Assembly: GCF_013140855.1 (NCBI RefSeq)
Contig: NZ_JABBPG010000005.1
Location: forward strand, 62,001 to 126,000
Direction: 5' to 3'
Source of the DNA: Pseudoalteromonas caenipelagi
GTDB lineage: Bacteria > Pseudomonadota > Gammaproteobacteria > Enterobacterales > Alteromonadaceae
DNA length: 64,000 nucleotides
Part shown: one piece after another, positions 46,576-56,068 of the stretch
Layout of the letters: every line of letters begins with the position of its first letter
Position numbering within the stretch: position 1 is the stretch's first letter
Made by a program: the position numbers and the translations under genes
Notes under the pieces: generated by a model
What the model was told of the DNA's origin: nothing
The model's database searches: none
The model's input: the letters and a program-made list of their open reading frames with translations, nothing else

Positions 46576-48687
46576 ATTAGTAGTTACAAGCAGTTAGGTG
46601 AGTCTCAGTGCAGCCAATCATTTACCCAAACGTTTTACCTTGAGCAAATCTGTGTAAAGCCACATTCTGGTGAAGTCATCGTCGATGGTAATATTCATGT
46701 GCTTGAACCTAAAGTAATGGCAATGCTGATTGTGTTGTGCGAACACGCAAACACTATCATCAGCTCTGAGGATTTATTCAAACGAATTTGGCCACGCTCA
46801 ATTTACAGTCCTAATTCCGTTAGACGAAACATAGCGTTACTTCGCAAACTGCTATGTGATGAGCAAAAAGCGCTGATAAAAACACACCCTAAACGCGGGT
46901 ATAGCTTGCAAGGAGCAATCACCTTCGAAGGCCAAAACCCAACGGCTGACATAACAACCCCATTAGGGCATAAAGAAGCAAAAAATAAACCTCTTCACAC
47001 ATGGGTTATTGTAGGTGCAATCATAATGATGATATTCAGTGCACTGTTACTTTTTTGGCTGCCTGATAACAACGTCCGCCAAACTCAAAGCACTGCTGTT
47101 AACCTTAAACCCATTACCTCAAGCGCAGCACTTGAGCGCTATATGCGCATCAGCCCAAACCCCAATTACATGGCAATAGTACGTAATGAAGTAGGGCAAA
47201 ATGCCAAAAGGCACATTTATATTCATAATTTAACTGACAATAAAACATGGCAAGTGACTGACGTAGCCCAGCACTACAGCTATCTTGCTTGGCGAAGTAA
47301 AAATGAACTCATCTACTCAACTAGAACAGCGACCGGGGTAGAGTTTGGCCTGCTTTCACTTGATGATAACTACCAGTTATCAAGGCACACCATACTGTTT
47401 AAGCGTAGCGATATTGATTGGAGCAGCACATTCTTTATCGACAATAACAATAACTTACTTTACCTTGCAAACCACAATGCCTCTGAGCATAGCCGTAATG
47501 TTACGCTGTACAAGCACAACCTTACCTCAGGTGAAGTCACCACCTTATTAGCACCCAATGATAATTTTAAGCCTTATAAAATAAGCCTATCCGAAGATAA
47601 AAACACCCTCGCGATGGTGGGCTTTAATAAACAGTCAAAGTCGGTTGTACAGCAATTAGATTTACAAAGCGCGCAACTTAAACAAATTAGAGAGCTTGAT
47701 AATAATTGGTACTTTTTAACCTGGCATAAGCAAAAGGAATCGTTGTTATTGAGTAATGGTCGCCAGCTTTTTGAGCTTAAGTTGAATGGCCTTTGGCGCG
47801 CTTTAAATTATAGTAACTATTACTTTTTACTATATATTCAAAAGGTTAAAGATAAACTGTATTTTATCGAAAAACGTGCCGACGAAGACATTTACCTAGT
47901 AAATCAAAATGACTTAAATAATATCAAAACTATCAGTGACACCAATGCGCTAGATAACGACGCCTCTCTTTCGCCCGACGAAACCCATATTGCTTACATA
48001 TCAACCCGCAATGGCTTTTCGCAACTGTATTTAAAAAATTTAGCGCTAAATACTGAACACCTTATTTTTGATAATCCAAACGAAGAGCTCTCGCTCGCGC
48101 CCCCTATTTGGCATAGCAATAATCAACAACTCATTAGTGCATTGAACAACCGCCCCTTTGTTATTACGCTCACCGAGAGCAAAGCTCAAGTCACTTGGCT
48201 TGAAGACATTATTGGCAGCCCTATCGCTTGGTTAGGTAACAGCAATACCTTTGTGTTTATTGATAAATCATCACAAGGTGACTTTATTTATGAATACAAT
48301 TTAGATAATGCAAAAAAGCAGTCGCTTCAACAGCGGTTGGATGGGCGGCAACTGATAGTTAATAATAAAAATCAGTTAATTGTCGCAACTAAAAATGCCA
48401 TTGAGAACATTAGTACCAAAATGCAAATTGTTAATACTACTGCGCAAAACATTCGTTTATTCCCAGTGAAAACAGGTTTTTACTATAGAACGATTGAAGC
48501 TGACCGCTATCAACTGGCTTTTTATGATTATAAAACAAACCAAATCATCCACGATCCCAGTCTAGAGCAACTTTGCCAACAGTTTTGTACCAATCTTGAA
48601 GCGATCTCTGAGCACTACTTTGTTACCTCACAAAAAAGTAGTCAAGCAGATATTGTATCGCTCGATATCGTACCGCCACAGAATTGA
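46576..48687 (+). CDS. CadC-type membrane regulator with TolB-like propeller, start codon uncertain
   Basis: About 703 residues if begun at ATT 46576, or 662 from GTG 46699. The winged HTH is split by the GTG choice: FYLEQICVKPHSGEVIVDGN lies upstream of GTG, in frame with LEPKVMAMLIVLCEHANTII, IWPRSIYSPNSVRRNIALL and IKTHPKRGYSLQG. A transmembrane helix follows (VIVGAIIMMIFSALLLFWL), then a WD40/TolB-like propeller (NKLQLIYISTRNG-type blades, e.g. SPDETHIAYISTRNGFSQLY). No ATG, GTG, TTG or CTG occurs in frame between the stop at 46567-46569 and 46699, but AAGGTGA sits 6 bases before ATT 46576. It resembles membrane-bound one-component regulators and diverges from the serine hydrolase. Confidence 0.8.
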   Translation: MSSYKQLGESQCSQSFTQTFYLEQICVKPHSGEVIVDGNIHVLEPKVMAMLIVLCEHANTIISSEDLFKRIWPRSIYSPNSVRRNIALLRKLLCDEQKALIKTHPKRGYSLQGAITFEGQNPTADITTPLGHKEAKNKPLHTWVIVGAIIMMIFSALLLFWLPDNNVRQTQSTAVNLKPITSSAALERYMRISPNPNYMAIVRNEVGQNAKRHIYIHNLTDNKTWQVTDVAQHYSYLAWRSKNELIYSTRTATGVEFGLLSLDDNYQLSRHTILFKRSDIDWSSTFFIDNNNNLLYLANHNASEHSRNVTLYKHNLTSGEVTTLLAPNDNFKPYKISLSEDKNTLAMVGFNKQSKSVVQQLDLQSAQLKQIRELDNNWYFLTWHKQKESLLLSNGRQLFELKLNGLWRALNYSNYYFLLYIQKVKDKLYFIEKRADEDIYLVNQNDLNNIKTISDTNALDNDASLSPDETHIAYISTRNGFSQLYLKNLALNTEHLIFDNPNEELSLAPPIWHSNNQQLISALNNRPFVITLTESKAQVTWLEDIIGSPIAWLGNSNTFVFIDKSSQGDFIYEYNLDNAKKQSLQQRLDGRQLIVNNKNQLIVATKNAIENISTKMQIVNTTAQNIRLFPVKTGFYYRTIEADRYQLAFYDYKTNQIIHDPSLEQLCQQFCTNLEAISEHYFVTSQKSSQADIVSLDIVPPQN

Positions 48688-48764
48688 TTTGTTTGTATCT
48701 AAACATACAAAGGTCTTGTTTTTACAAAAGGAGTCGTTGCCAATTTATTAGGGTTTAAGCAGCA

Positions 48765-50057
48765 CTATGATTGGCAAACTGGCAAGATAACAACAAAGCG
48801 AGTACCTTGACCTAGCTCGCTTTCTACCTCTATTGAACCACCGTGAGCTTCAACAATGCTTTTACACAAACAAAGACCAAGCCCAATTCCTTTTGCGTCT
48901 CGATATGCTACCTTATTGACACTATAAAATGGTTCGAATAAATGACGCTGCGCGGCCTTAGAAATACCTTGACCTTGATCAGCAACCACTAAAGTTAAGT
49001 TATGATCATCGGCCGTTATTTCAAGCCGACATTCAACGTCATCACTATTATGTTTCAAAGCATTATTTAATAAATTACGGATTAAAAACTTAAAGCGCCC
49101 TACATCAACGCTCAGTACCACATCTGGCACCTCACCTATCAACTGTATACGTTGAAATAAAACAGACTCAGCCAATAAGTCATCTATCAGTGCTGGTAGA
49201 TAATTATTAGTTAAATGTAACGCTTGGTGTCCCGCTCGTAACCTTTCACCTTCCACGAGTTGTTCAATCAGCTGCTCCATATGCTGAATATCTTGTGCGA
49301 TTTTTTTTGTGTGCTTGTCTTTGCAACTCATTGCTAAAGACACCTGCATACGCGCCAATGGCGTCCTTAATTCATGGCTTACTGCCAGCAATAACTCGTT
49401 TTTGGCTTCAAACATTACATTTAAGTCTTCAATCATTTTATTGACGCCTTGTATGAGCTCTGCAAACTCATTGTTTGGTATGCGCTTAATACCTCGCGTG
49501 AAGTCTCCTTTTGAAACCTGTTTTACAACCATAAACATATCCATCAGTGGCGTTAACCAATAGCGCAACATCGCATAGCTTGCACATAGAATGACAATAG
49601 CCAGTAGCCAAGGCCAATACACCGTCCACTTTGAATAAACCAAAAGATTAAAAAGTGTTGATGTAATCGCTATCCAGCCATCAGGTAGCTGATAAAGTAA
49701 GTAGTATTTAGATTGATATTTGGCGTAAAAAACAGCCTTAAAGGGATGAGCATGTTCAACCAAGGCGGCAATATTAGGAAAGTCAGTATTATTACTAAAG
49801 CGCTGACCTTGCCTTTCAATGGCTATATCCCCCTTTATTTGTTCTGCATATTGATGAATTTGGTAGTGTTGTATAGGTGTCGACTCGATGTTTTTGAAAA
49901 ACGCCTGCATTGCACTGTATCTCAGGTCAAGCTGCTTTAGCGCCTGCTCCTCACTCATAACAAAATACGCAGCAACAAAACAAAGCCCTAATAGAATTGT
50001 GGTTGCACTAAATAACGCAAAAAAACGACTAAACAGGCCAACTTTTGGATAGTTCAC
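48765..50057 (-). CDS. RstB-like sensor histidine kinase
   Basis: 430 residues. Membrane helix at about 10-32, a periplasmic region of ~110 residues (LRYSAMQAFFKNIESTPIQH), helix at about 147-165, HAMP (VVKQVSKGDFTRGIKRIPNN), H-box LLAVSHELRTPLARMQVS, N box IRNLLNNALKH, and G1/G2 DQGQGIS, GIGLGLCLCKSIV. Length and layout match RstB of enterobacteria. Its start overlaps the regulator stop by 4 bases (ATGA). The input signal is not visible. Confidence 0.87.
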   Translation of the reverse strand: MNYPKVGLFSRFFALFSATTILLGLCFVAAYFVMSEEQALKQLDLRYSAMQAFFKNIESTPIQHYQIHQYAEQIKGDIAIERQGQRFSNNTDFPNIAALVEHAHPFKAVFYAKYQSKYYLLYQLPDGWIAITSTLFNLLVYSKWTVYWPWLLAIVILCASYAMLRYWLTPLMDMFMVVKQVSKGDFTRGIKRIPNNEFAELIQGVNKMIEDLNVMFEAKNELLLAVSHELRTPLARMQVSLAMSCKDKHTKKIAQDIQHMEQLIEQLVEGERLRAGHQALHLTNNYLPALIDDLLAESVLFQRIQLIGEVPDVVLSVDVGRFKFLIRNLLNNALKHNSDDVECRLEITADDHNLTLVVADQGQGISKAAQRHLFEPFYSVNKVAYRDAKGIGLGLCLCKSIVEAHGGSIEVESELGQGTRFVVILPVCQS

Positions 50058-50740
50058 AGCCTCTTACCTACAAAACAGTAGCCCATATTGCGTATCGTTT
50101 TGATATATTTAGGGCTTTGGGCAGAGTCTTTTAGTTTGTTTCTTAATCGGCTCAACAATATATCTACGGAACGACTATAAACATCAGACCCCATGCCCTT
50201 TAGCTCGTTGAGTAACTCATCGCGGCTATAAATACGGCCGGGGTTGCCAGCGAGCAGTCTTAACAACCTAAATTCCATTCCTGTAATATCGATTTCCTGC
50301 CCATCAAGCACCAACTTATGATGTTCAGGGTAAATATCTAACCCTAAGAATGACCATTTGAGCTCCTTTTTGGTCCGAGTGTTACCGCGCCGTAATAACA
50401 CATTGATCCTAGCAACTAATTCTCTTGGTTCAAAAGGCTTCGCTAAATAGTCATCAGCGCCTATCTCAAGACCTAATACTTTGTCTGTTAATTCGCCTCT
50501 GGCTGTAAGCATAATAATTGGTGTGTCGTATTGCTCTCGGATATCTTTGCACACGGTAAAGCCATCTTTTTCAGGTAGCATGACATCTAGCAGTACTAAA
50601 TCTGGGTTGTGCTGTGCCAATGCAGTCAGCCCTTTTGATGGCGTACCACAGGTAAGTAACGCGATGTCATACTGCGCAACATACTCCTGCAGCCGCGTAC
50701 ATAATGCTGGGTCGTCATCAATCATCAATACTGTTTTCAC
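50054..50740 (-). CDS. RstA-like OmpR-family response regulator
   Basis: 228 residues. Receiver: DDD at 8-10, phospho-Asp in LVLLDVMLPEKDG (about 52), ILTAR-type IIMLTARGEL, Lys in YLAKPFEPREL. The winged helix has EFRLLRLLAGNPGRIYSRDE, RSVDILLSRLRNKLKD and IKTIRNMGYCF. The upstream intergenic carries an almost perfect RstA-type box (50813-50826), supporting RstA over CpxR. It is divergent from a Spy/CpxP-like gene. Confidence 0.88.
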   Translation of the reverse strand: MKTVLMIDDDPALCTRLQEYVAQYDIALLTCGTPSKGLTALAQHNPDLVLLDVMLPEKDGFTVCKDIREQYDTPIIMLTARGELTDKVLGLEIGADDYLAKPFEPRELVARINVLLRRGNTRTKKELKWSFLGLDIYPEHHKLVLDGQEIDITGMEFRLLRLLAGNPGRIYSRDELLNELKGMGSDVYSRSVDILLSRLRNKLKDSAQSPKYIKTIRNMGYCFVGKRL

Positions 50741-50812
50741 CGAATTTCCTTAGCGCGTACACGTTTGTTCCAGTTCATAATAACAGCCTAGCAGCCAGCT
50801 CTCACTAAATGT

Positions 50813-50826
50813 TACGTTTCGTTACA
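50813..50826. promoter_or_regulatory. RstA-like binding site
   Basis: TACGTTTCGTTACA matches the enterobacterial RstA consensus (TACATNTNGTTACA) at 11 of its 12 fixed positions (G for A at position 4); the GTTAC elements are phased 10 bp (50811, 50821). It is in the 174-base gap between the two-component operon and the divergent Spy/CpxP-like gene, so it may control both. Confidence 0.6.
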
Positions 50827-50914
50827 TAGCGTTGCCACACAGAAAAGTAACTTTTATTCATTGGTGTATCTTTATTAACACAAAACAGCACACCATCCAA
50901 AATAAGGCACGAAA

Positions 50915-51319
50915 ATGAAAAAACCTCTTTTTATACTTGCAGCCATATCTTTACTGAGCTTAAGCACCTTTAGTGCGCCACCTGCAAATGCCAACGAAGA
51001 TTTGATGAAACTACTGCTTAAAACGCAAAATTTGTCTGAACAACAAGCCACCCTTGCATTACATGCTGCTATGTCGGTAAAGCTTTTTGGCGAAACAATA
51101 CAAGCCGACAAAGCCCGAGCACAAACCTACATGCTTGGCCTTATTCAGAGCGATAATATGGACGTTGACTACATGATAAGGTCCTATAGAGATTGGCAGA
51201 CACAAGTGGACAGTAAAGTAGAAAACATGCTTAACAGCCTTGCAGCTTTACACTCTCAATTAGACCCAGAGCAACGCCAACAACTATTTGAAACACTGCA
51301 AAAATTAGCTCAGCAATAG
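50915..51319 (+). CDS. Spy/CpxP-like periplasmic protein
   Basis: 134 residues. Signal peptide ends near ANA (about 26). The rest is all helical, with the LDPEQRQQLFETL motif (about 115-127) of the LTxxQ family that includes Spy, CpxP and metal-responsive proteins. These act as periplasmic chaperones or stress sensors and are often placed opposite a two-component system that controls them, as here. It has no visible metal-binding His cluster. Confidence 0.7.
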   Translation: MKKPLFILAAISLLSLSTFSAPPANANEDLMKLLLKTQNLSEQQATLALHAAMSVKLFGETIQADKARAQTYMLGLIQSDNMDVDYMIRSYRDWQTQVDSKVENMLNSLAALHSQLDPEQRQQLFETLQKLAQQ

Positions 51320-51359
51320 GCTGCACCTCATTCATTACTGCCACCTCAGAGGTAACCTT

Positions 51360-52574
51360 ATGGCTTTATTCAACTTAAAACACACACACTTGCAATGCAT
51401 TATCAGCACAATAACGTTGGCGCTCGCCGCTGTTACAATGTTAATCAGCTCAAATAGCACCGCTAACGAAAAAATACAATCAAAACATGGTGTTACAATT
51501 AACTTTGACAGCAACACTACACAAGCGCTCACCCAGCAACAGAAAAAAACGCTCACCAGCACAGTGTTTAGCATCACCAAACATAGTAAAGCGTTATTAC
51601 CTCAATTCCCTCAACAAGTAACTGTTAATATTGCCCTCGTTGACAAAGACTTAGATAAAGTGGGCGGGGTGTCGGGTATTGCCCAAACGCCAACGTCCAT
51701 CAACCTTGATATCGCAAAAATGTACACAAAAGGGATAAACGAAGCGATTGCTAAAGGTGTAAAAAATACGCTGTATCATGAGTATCATCACCTAGCAAGA
51801 GGCTGGACAATTGAAGAAAACAGATTTGGCCCTGGAATTGCAATTGCCGCTGCAAACGAAGGACTAGCAACGGTTTTTGCTGAGCAGTACAGTGGTATAC
51901 AAGATAGCTGGCTTCATTACCCAAACAGCGTCTCTGAATGGGTTAGAGAAATTATCAACTTACCTGACAATGCCCCCTATGACATTTGGATGATGGGTAA
52001 ACACCCTGACGGTAGAGAAAATATAGGCTATAAAGCAGGCACTTATATCGTTCATCAAGCCATTAAAAACTCTGGCTTGTCTGTACTTGAGTTAAGCAAG
52101 CTATCGCCATTTGAGATCTTAGATTTATCAGGGGAAATTAAAAACCACAGCACTAGCTTAGAAAAACTGGCCGACTTTTACGCCAAAAACCAGCTAACCG
52201 AAGATGCCATCAATACCTACAAAAGAGCAATAAATGCGCTCGAAAGTAGCAACCCGACTGTTGAAGCGCGCTACCAAAAAAAGATTGATTTGCTAGTAAA
52301 CCCAATTGTAATAAGCAAACAACAACAGCAAAGTTATACCGGTGAATATTCATCTGAGAGATTAAACTTATTCATATTGCTGAGTGAAGATGAGTACAGG
52401 TTACAAGTAAAATTACCGGGAAAACCCGCGTTTACGCTGCATCCGGACTCAAAAAGCACCTTTTTTATCTATGAAGCTGACGTAAAGTTTGAATTTGTAA
52501 AACAACCTGATCTACCAACATACAAACTAATCGCCAACATATTTGGCCAAAGGTTTGAATTAAATAAAAGCTAA
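51360..52574 (+). CDS. DUF2268 putative zinc protease with C-terminal TPR-like/beta region
   Basis: 404 residues. The start has a hydrophobic helix (IISTITLALAAVTMLISSN), a signal anchor or peptide. The protease domain contains TLYHEYHHLARGW (HExxH at about 140-144) and the downstream Glu in NEGLATVFAEQYSG, both expected of DUF2268. Residues 255-300 look TPR-like (LADFYAKNQLTEDAINTYKR). The final ~100 form a beta domain (SYTGEYSSERLNLFILLSED). It is 40 bases after the Spy/CpxP-like gene and may share its promoter and envelope-stress role. Confidence 0.75.
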   Translation: MALFNLKHTHLQCIISTITLALAAVTMLISSNSTANEKIQSKHGVTINFDSNTTQALTQQQKKTLTSTVFSITKHSKALLPQFPQQVTVNIALVDKDLDKVGGVSGIAQTPTSINLDIAKMYTKGINEAIAKGVKNTLYHEYHHLARGWTIEENRFGPGIAIAAANEGLATVFAEQYSGIQDSWLHYPNSVSEWVREIINLPDNAPYDIWMMGKHPDGRENIGYKAGTYIVHQAIKNSGLSVLELSKLSPFEILDLSGEIKNHSTSLEKLADFYAKNQLTEDAINTYKRAINALESSNPTVEARYQKKIDLLVNPIVISKQQQQSYTGEYSSERLNLFILLSEDEYRLQVKLPGKPAFTLHPDSKSTFFIYEADVKFEFVKQPDLPTYKLIANIFGQRFELNKS

Positions 52575-52589
52575 TTTGTTGCGTTTATT

Positions 52590-52619
52590 AGCGCCTTAAC
52601 ACCTTTTTTATAAGGCGCT
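52590..52619. terminator. Bidirectional intrinsic terminator
   Basis: AGCGCCTTA (52590-52598) pairs with TAAGGCGCT (52611-52619); six Ts lie in the loop and AT-rich flanks follow on both sides. It ends the DUF2268 gene and overlaps the last codon of the AraC gene. Confidence 0.7.
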
Positions 52620-53445
52620 ATGACCTGCTTTGTATAAGCCATTGCCTTGGTGACATACCACTTTGCACTTTAAAGGCGCGCGACAATGCTGCCTCACTTT
52701 TATAGCCTGCTTCTTCAGCGATTAACTTAAGTGGCATACCATTTTTTAGCCATTTTTGTACTAAACCTATGCGCCAACTTTGTAGGTACTTTGCAGGCGT
52801 TTCGCCGATTGTTTCACGAAATAAATTGGAAAATACACTACGAGACATATGCGCCTCAGACGCTAAGCTCTCAACGGTCCAATCTACCTCAGGCTTTTCA
52901 TGCATCGCTACAATGGCCCTGCGCAGATTTTGGTGAGCTAGCCCCGCCAACATACCAACTTTTATCACTTGGTTTTCCATCAACTCTCTAAGTAGTTGAA
53001 CTAAAAACACCTCCACAAGCCTATCGAGCAACACTTGACGGCCGCAGTAACAAGCCTCGGCCTCTTCAAATAACAGTGATAAGACCTGTTCGCAATTGGG
53101 TAATGATGTCAGCGGCAAGCACAAACTATCGGGCAGCGCATTAGCGATGGGGTTTACATCACTCCCCTCAAACGACACATTGGCACATAAAAACTGTGCT
53201 TGCGAATCTTGCGCAATCACAAAATGCCGTTTAAGCGGACGTGGATAAAACAACAAACTCGGCTCAGTAATACGATATGCCTTAATGCGACCATGCCACA
53301 CCTCCACGCTACCTTTTCGAATTAGATGCAATTGCCCATAAGATACATCGGTTACAACAGGGTTAGTACCACATAACGGACCAGACTGAAAGGTATGCGC
53401 ACTTAACGAAAAGTGCTCAAACAAAGAAGCGAGGCGATCTACCAT
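52618..53445 (-). CDS. AraC-family transcriptional regulator with cupin N-terminus
   Basis: 275 residues. The first ~165 are a cupin-like sensing region (SYGQLHLIRKGSVEVWHGR, PSLLFYPRPLKRHFVI, AQFLCANVSFEGSDVNP). The last ~100 are two HTH motifs (WTVESLASEAHMSRSVFSNL, FRETIGETPAKYLQSWRIGL, LKLIAEEAGYKSEAALSRAF). Regulators of this type are frequently divergent from an alpha/beta hydrolase, as here, and respond to small organic ligands. The gap of 139 bases should hold both promoters. Confidence 0.88.
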   Translation of the reverse strand: MVDRLASLFEHFSLSAHTFQSGPLCGTNPVVTDVSYGQLHLIRKGSVEVWHGRIKAYRITEPSLLFYPRPLKRHFVIAQDSQAQFLCANVSFEGSDVNPIANALPDSLCLPLTSLPNCEQVLSLLFEEAEACYCGRQVLLDRLVEVFLVQLLRELMENQVIKVGMLAGLAHQNLRRAIVAMHEKPEVDWTVESLASEAHMSRSVFSNLFRETIGETPAKYLQSWRIGLVQKWLKNGMPLKLIAEEAGYKSEAALSRAFKVQSGMSPRQWLIQSRS

Positions 53446-53584
53446 AAAATACGATCTGCAATGTTTTTAAGAGTATCTGTAATAAATAGTATCGCAAAGG
53501 GGTGCACAATAACACCCATCAACAGAGTAAAGAAACAAAGCGCACAATAAGCGAAAATACCATTAAATGCATTGGAGATAGATT

Positions 53585-54514
53585 ATGAAAAACCTCACGA
53601 CCTTAGTAAAAGCCACGATTTTAAGCAGCATATTGGCATTATCTAGCGCAGCAGCACATGCTGATACCTTTAACCGCACCGCAAGCACCATAACCACCAG
53701 CGATAACGTGCAGCTATATTATAAAGATTGGGGCCCCAAAGATGGCGAAGTGGTGACTTTCAGTCACGGCTGGCCGCTAAGTTCAGACAGCTGGGAATCG
53801 CAAATGCAATTTTTGGCTGACAAAGGCTATCGCGTCATTGCCCATGACCGCCGCGGTCACGGCCGCTCAAGCCAGCCTTGGGAAGGCAACGACATGGACC
53901 ATTATGCTGACGACTTAGCAGCCGTGCTTGACGCATTAAAATTAGACAAAGTCACATTAGTTGGCTTTTCAACTGGCGGCGGTGAAGTAGCCCGCTATAT
54001 TGGCCGTCATGGTACAAAGCACGTAAATAAAGTTGCTTTAGTAAGCGCAGTAACGCCCTTAATGGTAAAAACCGATACCAACCCAAATGGCATAGAAAAA
54101 GCGCTATTTGATGGCATTCGCAAAGCATCCAACGACAACCGCTCACAGTTATATCTTGATATTGCATCTGGCCCGTTTTACAGCTTTAACCGACCAGAGG
54201 CAAAGGTATCACAAGGCTTAATTCAATCATTCTGGAGACAAGGCATGATGGGCGGCGCGAAAAATACCTATGATTCAATCGCAGCGTTTTCGGCTACCGA
54301 TTTTCGCCCAGATTTAGCGAAAATTGATGTACCAACCCTCGTGATACACGGTGATGATGACCAAGTGGTCCCAATTGAAGTCTCGGGTGAAGTATCAGCC
54401 AAGTTAATTAAAGGTTCAAAGTTCATCATCTACAAAGGCGCACCACACGGCCTTGCAGATACCCATAAAGAGAGACTAAATCAAGACCTACTTAACTTCT
54501 TGCAAGAGAAATAA
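53585..54514 (+). CDS. Exported alpha/beta hydrolase, non-heme chloroperoxidase-like
   Basis: 309 residues. Signal peptide ends at AAAHA (about 26). The catalytic serine is in [14 protein letters not shown] (about 128), Asp in [11 protein letters not shown] (about 257), and His in GAPHGLADT (about 287). The oxyanion region is [12 protein letters not shown]. The core resembles cofactor-free haloperoxidase/esterase enzymes, but export to the periplasm is unusual. GGAG lies before the ATG. Divergent from the AraC regulator. Confidence 0.85.
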   Translation: MKNLTTLVKATILSSILALSSAAAHADTFNRTASTITTSDNVQLYYKDWGPKDGEVVTFSHGWPLSSDSWESQMQFLADKGYRVIAHDRRGHGRSSQPWEGNDMDHYADDLAAVLDALKLDKVTLVGFSTGGGEVARYIGRHGTKHVNKVALVSAVTPLMVKTDTNPNGIEKALFDGIRKASNDNRSQLYLDIASGPFYSFNRPEAKVSQGLIQSFWRQGMMGGAKNTYDSIAAFSATDFRPDLAKIDVPTLVIHGDDDQVVPIEVSGEVSAKLIKGSKFIIYKGAPHGLADTHKERLNQDLLNFLQEK

Positions 54515-54530
54515 GCCTTCTTAAAACAAC

Positions 54531-54555
54531 AAAACCGGAACCTGCTCCGGTTTTT
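54531..54555 (+). terminator. Intrinsic terminator after the hydrolase
   Basis: AAAACCGGA, ACCTGC loop, TCCGGTTTTT: a GC stem with A/T tails, 17 bases after the stop. Confidence 0.88.
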
Positions 54556-54692
54556 CCCACAGATACTTCTACCGATAATATTTTCAGGTTTTTCGCGCGT
54601 ACCACTTGTATTTTTTTTATTCAAACATATTAATAAAATCAGCTCATTTTGCGGTAGGGCTATTCCTTTTAACTTTATTCTTAGGGGTAGTT

Positions 54693-54947
54693 ATGACAGA
54701 AACTGTCAAAGTAAAAAATGCATTCACTTTATTTTCATCTAATGTAGGTCAAGAGGTTGAAGCCAACACTTTAGAGAAAAAGATAGGCTGGAAAAAAAGT
54801 ACTATAAACACATATTTCAATAAAAAATGGAAAGGCCAAATACTCACCAAAGTCAGACCTGGTGTATATAAGGTAGTAATGGATGCTAATATGAACTTTG
54901 ATACTTTCTCTGACTTACATACACAAGTAGATAAAGGGGTTAGATAA
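54693..54947 (+). CDS. Small winged-helix-like protein, unknown
   Basis: 84 residues from ATG 54693 (AGGGG upstream). The longer frame from 54606 adds a hydrophobic stretch without a site. LFSSNVGQEVEANTLEKKIG, KKSTINTYFNKKWKGQILTK and GVYKVVMDANMNFD read as a helix-turn-helix with a wing, as found at the N-termini of longer defence or restriction proteins. Composition is more AT-rich than neighbours, suggesting transfer. No partner domain follows, so it may be a truncated gene. Family not certain. Confidence 0.5.
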   Translation: MTETVKVKNAFTLFSSNVGQEVEANTLEKKIGWKKSTINTYFNKKWKGQILTKVRPGVYKVVMDANMNFDTFSDLHTQVDKGVR

Positions 54948-55180
54948 TTCAAGCAATGCAAAGACTCTAGCTGTAACTTTTTATTTGAGCTTAATTCGTT
55001 ATCGAACAAAATATTGTCGGATGATTGCGGGCTACGCAGTTGTCCGCCAACCGTTAACACCATATAACCTTGGACGGTTCTTTTGCTCTAACTCCTCGCG
55101 CTTTTTCAACTTTCCACATCTTTAAGCACTCGGGTATAATCCCCTTTGTCGCTATATTTAGCCATTAATTTGGACCATCC

Positions 55181-55489
55181 ATGAAAAAGCTCTCGAAAGT
55201 TCAACAAAAACAACAAGCACTGGTACTCAATGTTGCCGATATGCTCGAACAGCAAGCACGCAGTGAGATCCCCGGCATGGTGCAATGTTGGTTTGATGTG
55301 GAGTATCACCTATTCCCCGGCTCCCTACTTTTGTGTTTTCAATTTGAAGATGAACAAACTTTAGAAGCAGCAAAACCCGACTTACTCAAATGGCAAAAAC
55401 GTTTAAGCGCAGCCATGCTTAAAAAGGGCGTGATTTTAAAAGATATGCGTAAGCACCTCACCTTTACCCTGCAAGGGCCAGAGGATTAA
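55181..55489 (+). CDS. Conserved small hypothetical protein
   Basis: 102 residues, no signal peptide. It starts MKKLSKVQQKQQALVLNVAD and contains EIPGMVQCWFDVEYHLFPGS, then a Lys-rich helix (LLKWQKRLSAAMLKKG) and a beta end (MRKHLTFTLQGPED). I recognise no family. It stands alone, and intergenic 54948-55180 shows nothing clear. Confidence 0.55.
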   Translation: MKKLSKVQQKQQALVLNVADMLEQQARSEIPGMVQCWFDVEYHLFPGSLLLCFQFEDEQTLEAAKPDLLKWQKRLSAAMLKKGVILKDMRKHLTFTLQGPED

Positions 55490-55579
55490 GATGGTATTGT
55501 AAGTGAGGGTTTAATCCGAGTAATAATATTCAGGTGGAACGCTTATCTGCGAGCAAAAAGAGGTTAATCGCCAAAAGTG

Positions 55580-55613
55580 AAACAGGGAGTAGACGACTTA
55601 TCTCCCCCTGTTT
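55580..55613. terminator. Convergent-gene terminator hairpin
   Basis: AAACAGGGAG (55580-55589) pairs with CTCCCCCTGTTT (55602-55613) with one bulge, between the small hypothetical gene and the NTF2-like gene. T-rich sequence follows for the minus-strand transcript. Confidence 0.6.
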
Positions 55614-55630
55614 GTTCGAGCGATTGGTGT

Positions 55631-56023
55631 TTAGCGGATTGCCGTAAATTGCGCTGAAACTATCTTCCAGCTGCCTTCTATTTTAGATATAACCCATGTG
55701 CCACGCATAGAAAATTGCTTTTCCTGCCCATCGGGTAGTGCCATTGAATAAGCAAGCTTGCCTATCACAACAGCGGTATATCCATACACACGAACTTGTG
55801 GTTCTTCCAAGCTTACTTGCGGTCCAGGGCGTTTATGTTCAGGCGCGTAAAAACCAAGCATCTTATCTCGAGAGTCAACCTCGCCTGCCGGAGATACTTC
55901 CATATAACTGTCATCCGTCACCAACTTAAGCGTTTCAACATCAAACTGTGTTTGCGCTGTAAGCTGTTCACTGACTAACCCCAACAATACAGACTCAGTC
56001 TCCTTACAGTTTGTATAAGTCAC
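55631..56023 (-). CDS. NTF2-like/SnoaL family protein
   Basis: 130 residues from GTG 56023, with AAGGAGAG about 7 bases before it deciding the start. Single alpha+beta-barrel domain: LTAQTQFDVETLKLVTDDSY, VRVYGYTAVVIGKLAYSMAL, SMRGTWVISKIEGSWKIVSA. This is the NTF2/SnoaL-DUF4440 fold, which binds small molecules or acts as an enzyme or scaffold. It is 45 bases after the TPR gene on the same strand, so it may be the last gene of the peptide-maturation-like operon; the hairpin at 55580 ends it. Confidence 0.75.
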   Translation of the reverse strand: MTYTNCKETESVLLGLVSEQLTAQTQFDVETLKLVTDDSYMEVSPAGEVDSRDKMLGFYAPEHKRPGPQVSLEEPQVRVYGYTAVVIGKLAYSMALPDGQEKQFSMRGTWVISKIEGSWKIVSAQFTAIR

Positions 56024-56068
56024 CTGTACTCTCCTTAAGTTATAACGATTATTATTAAAAGCAATTAC

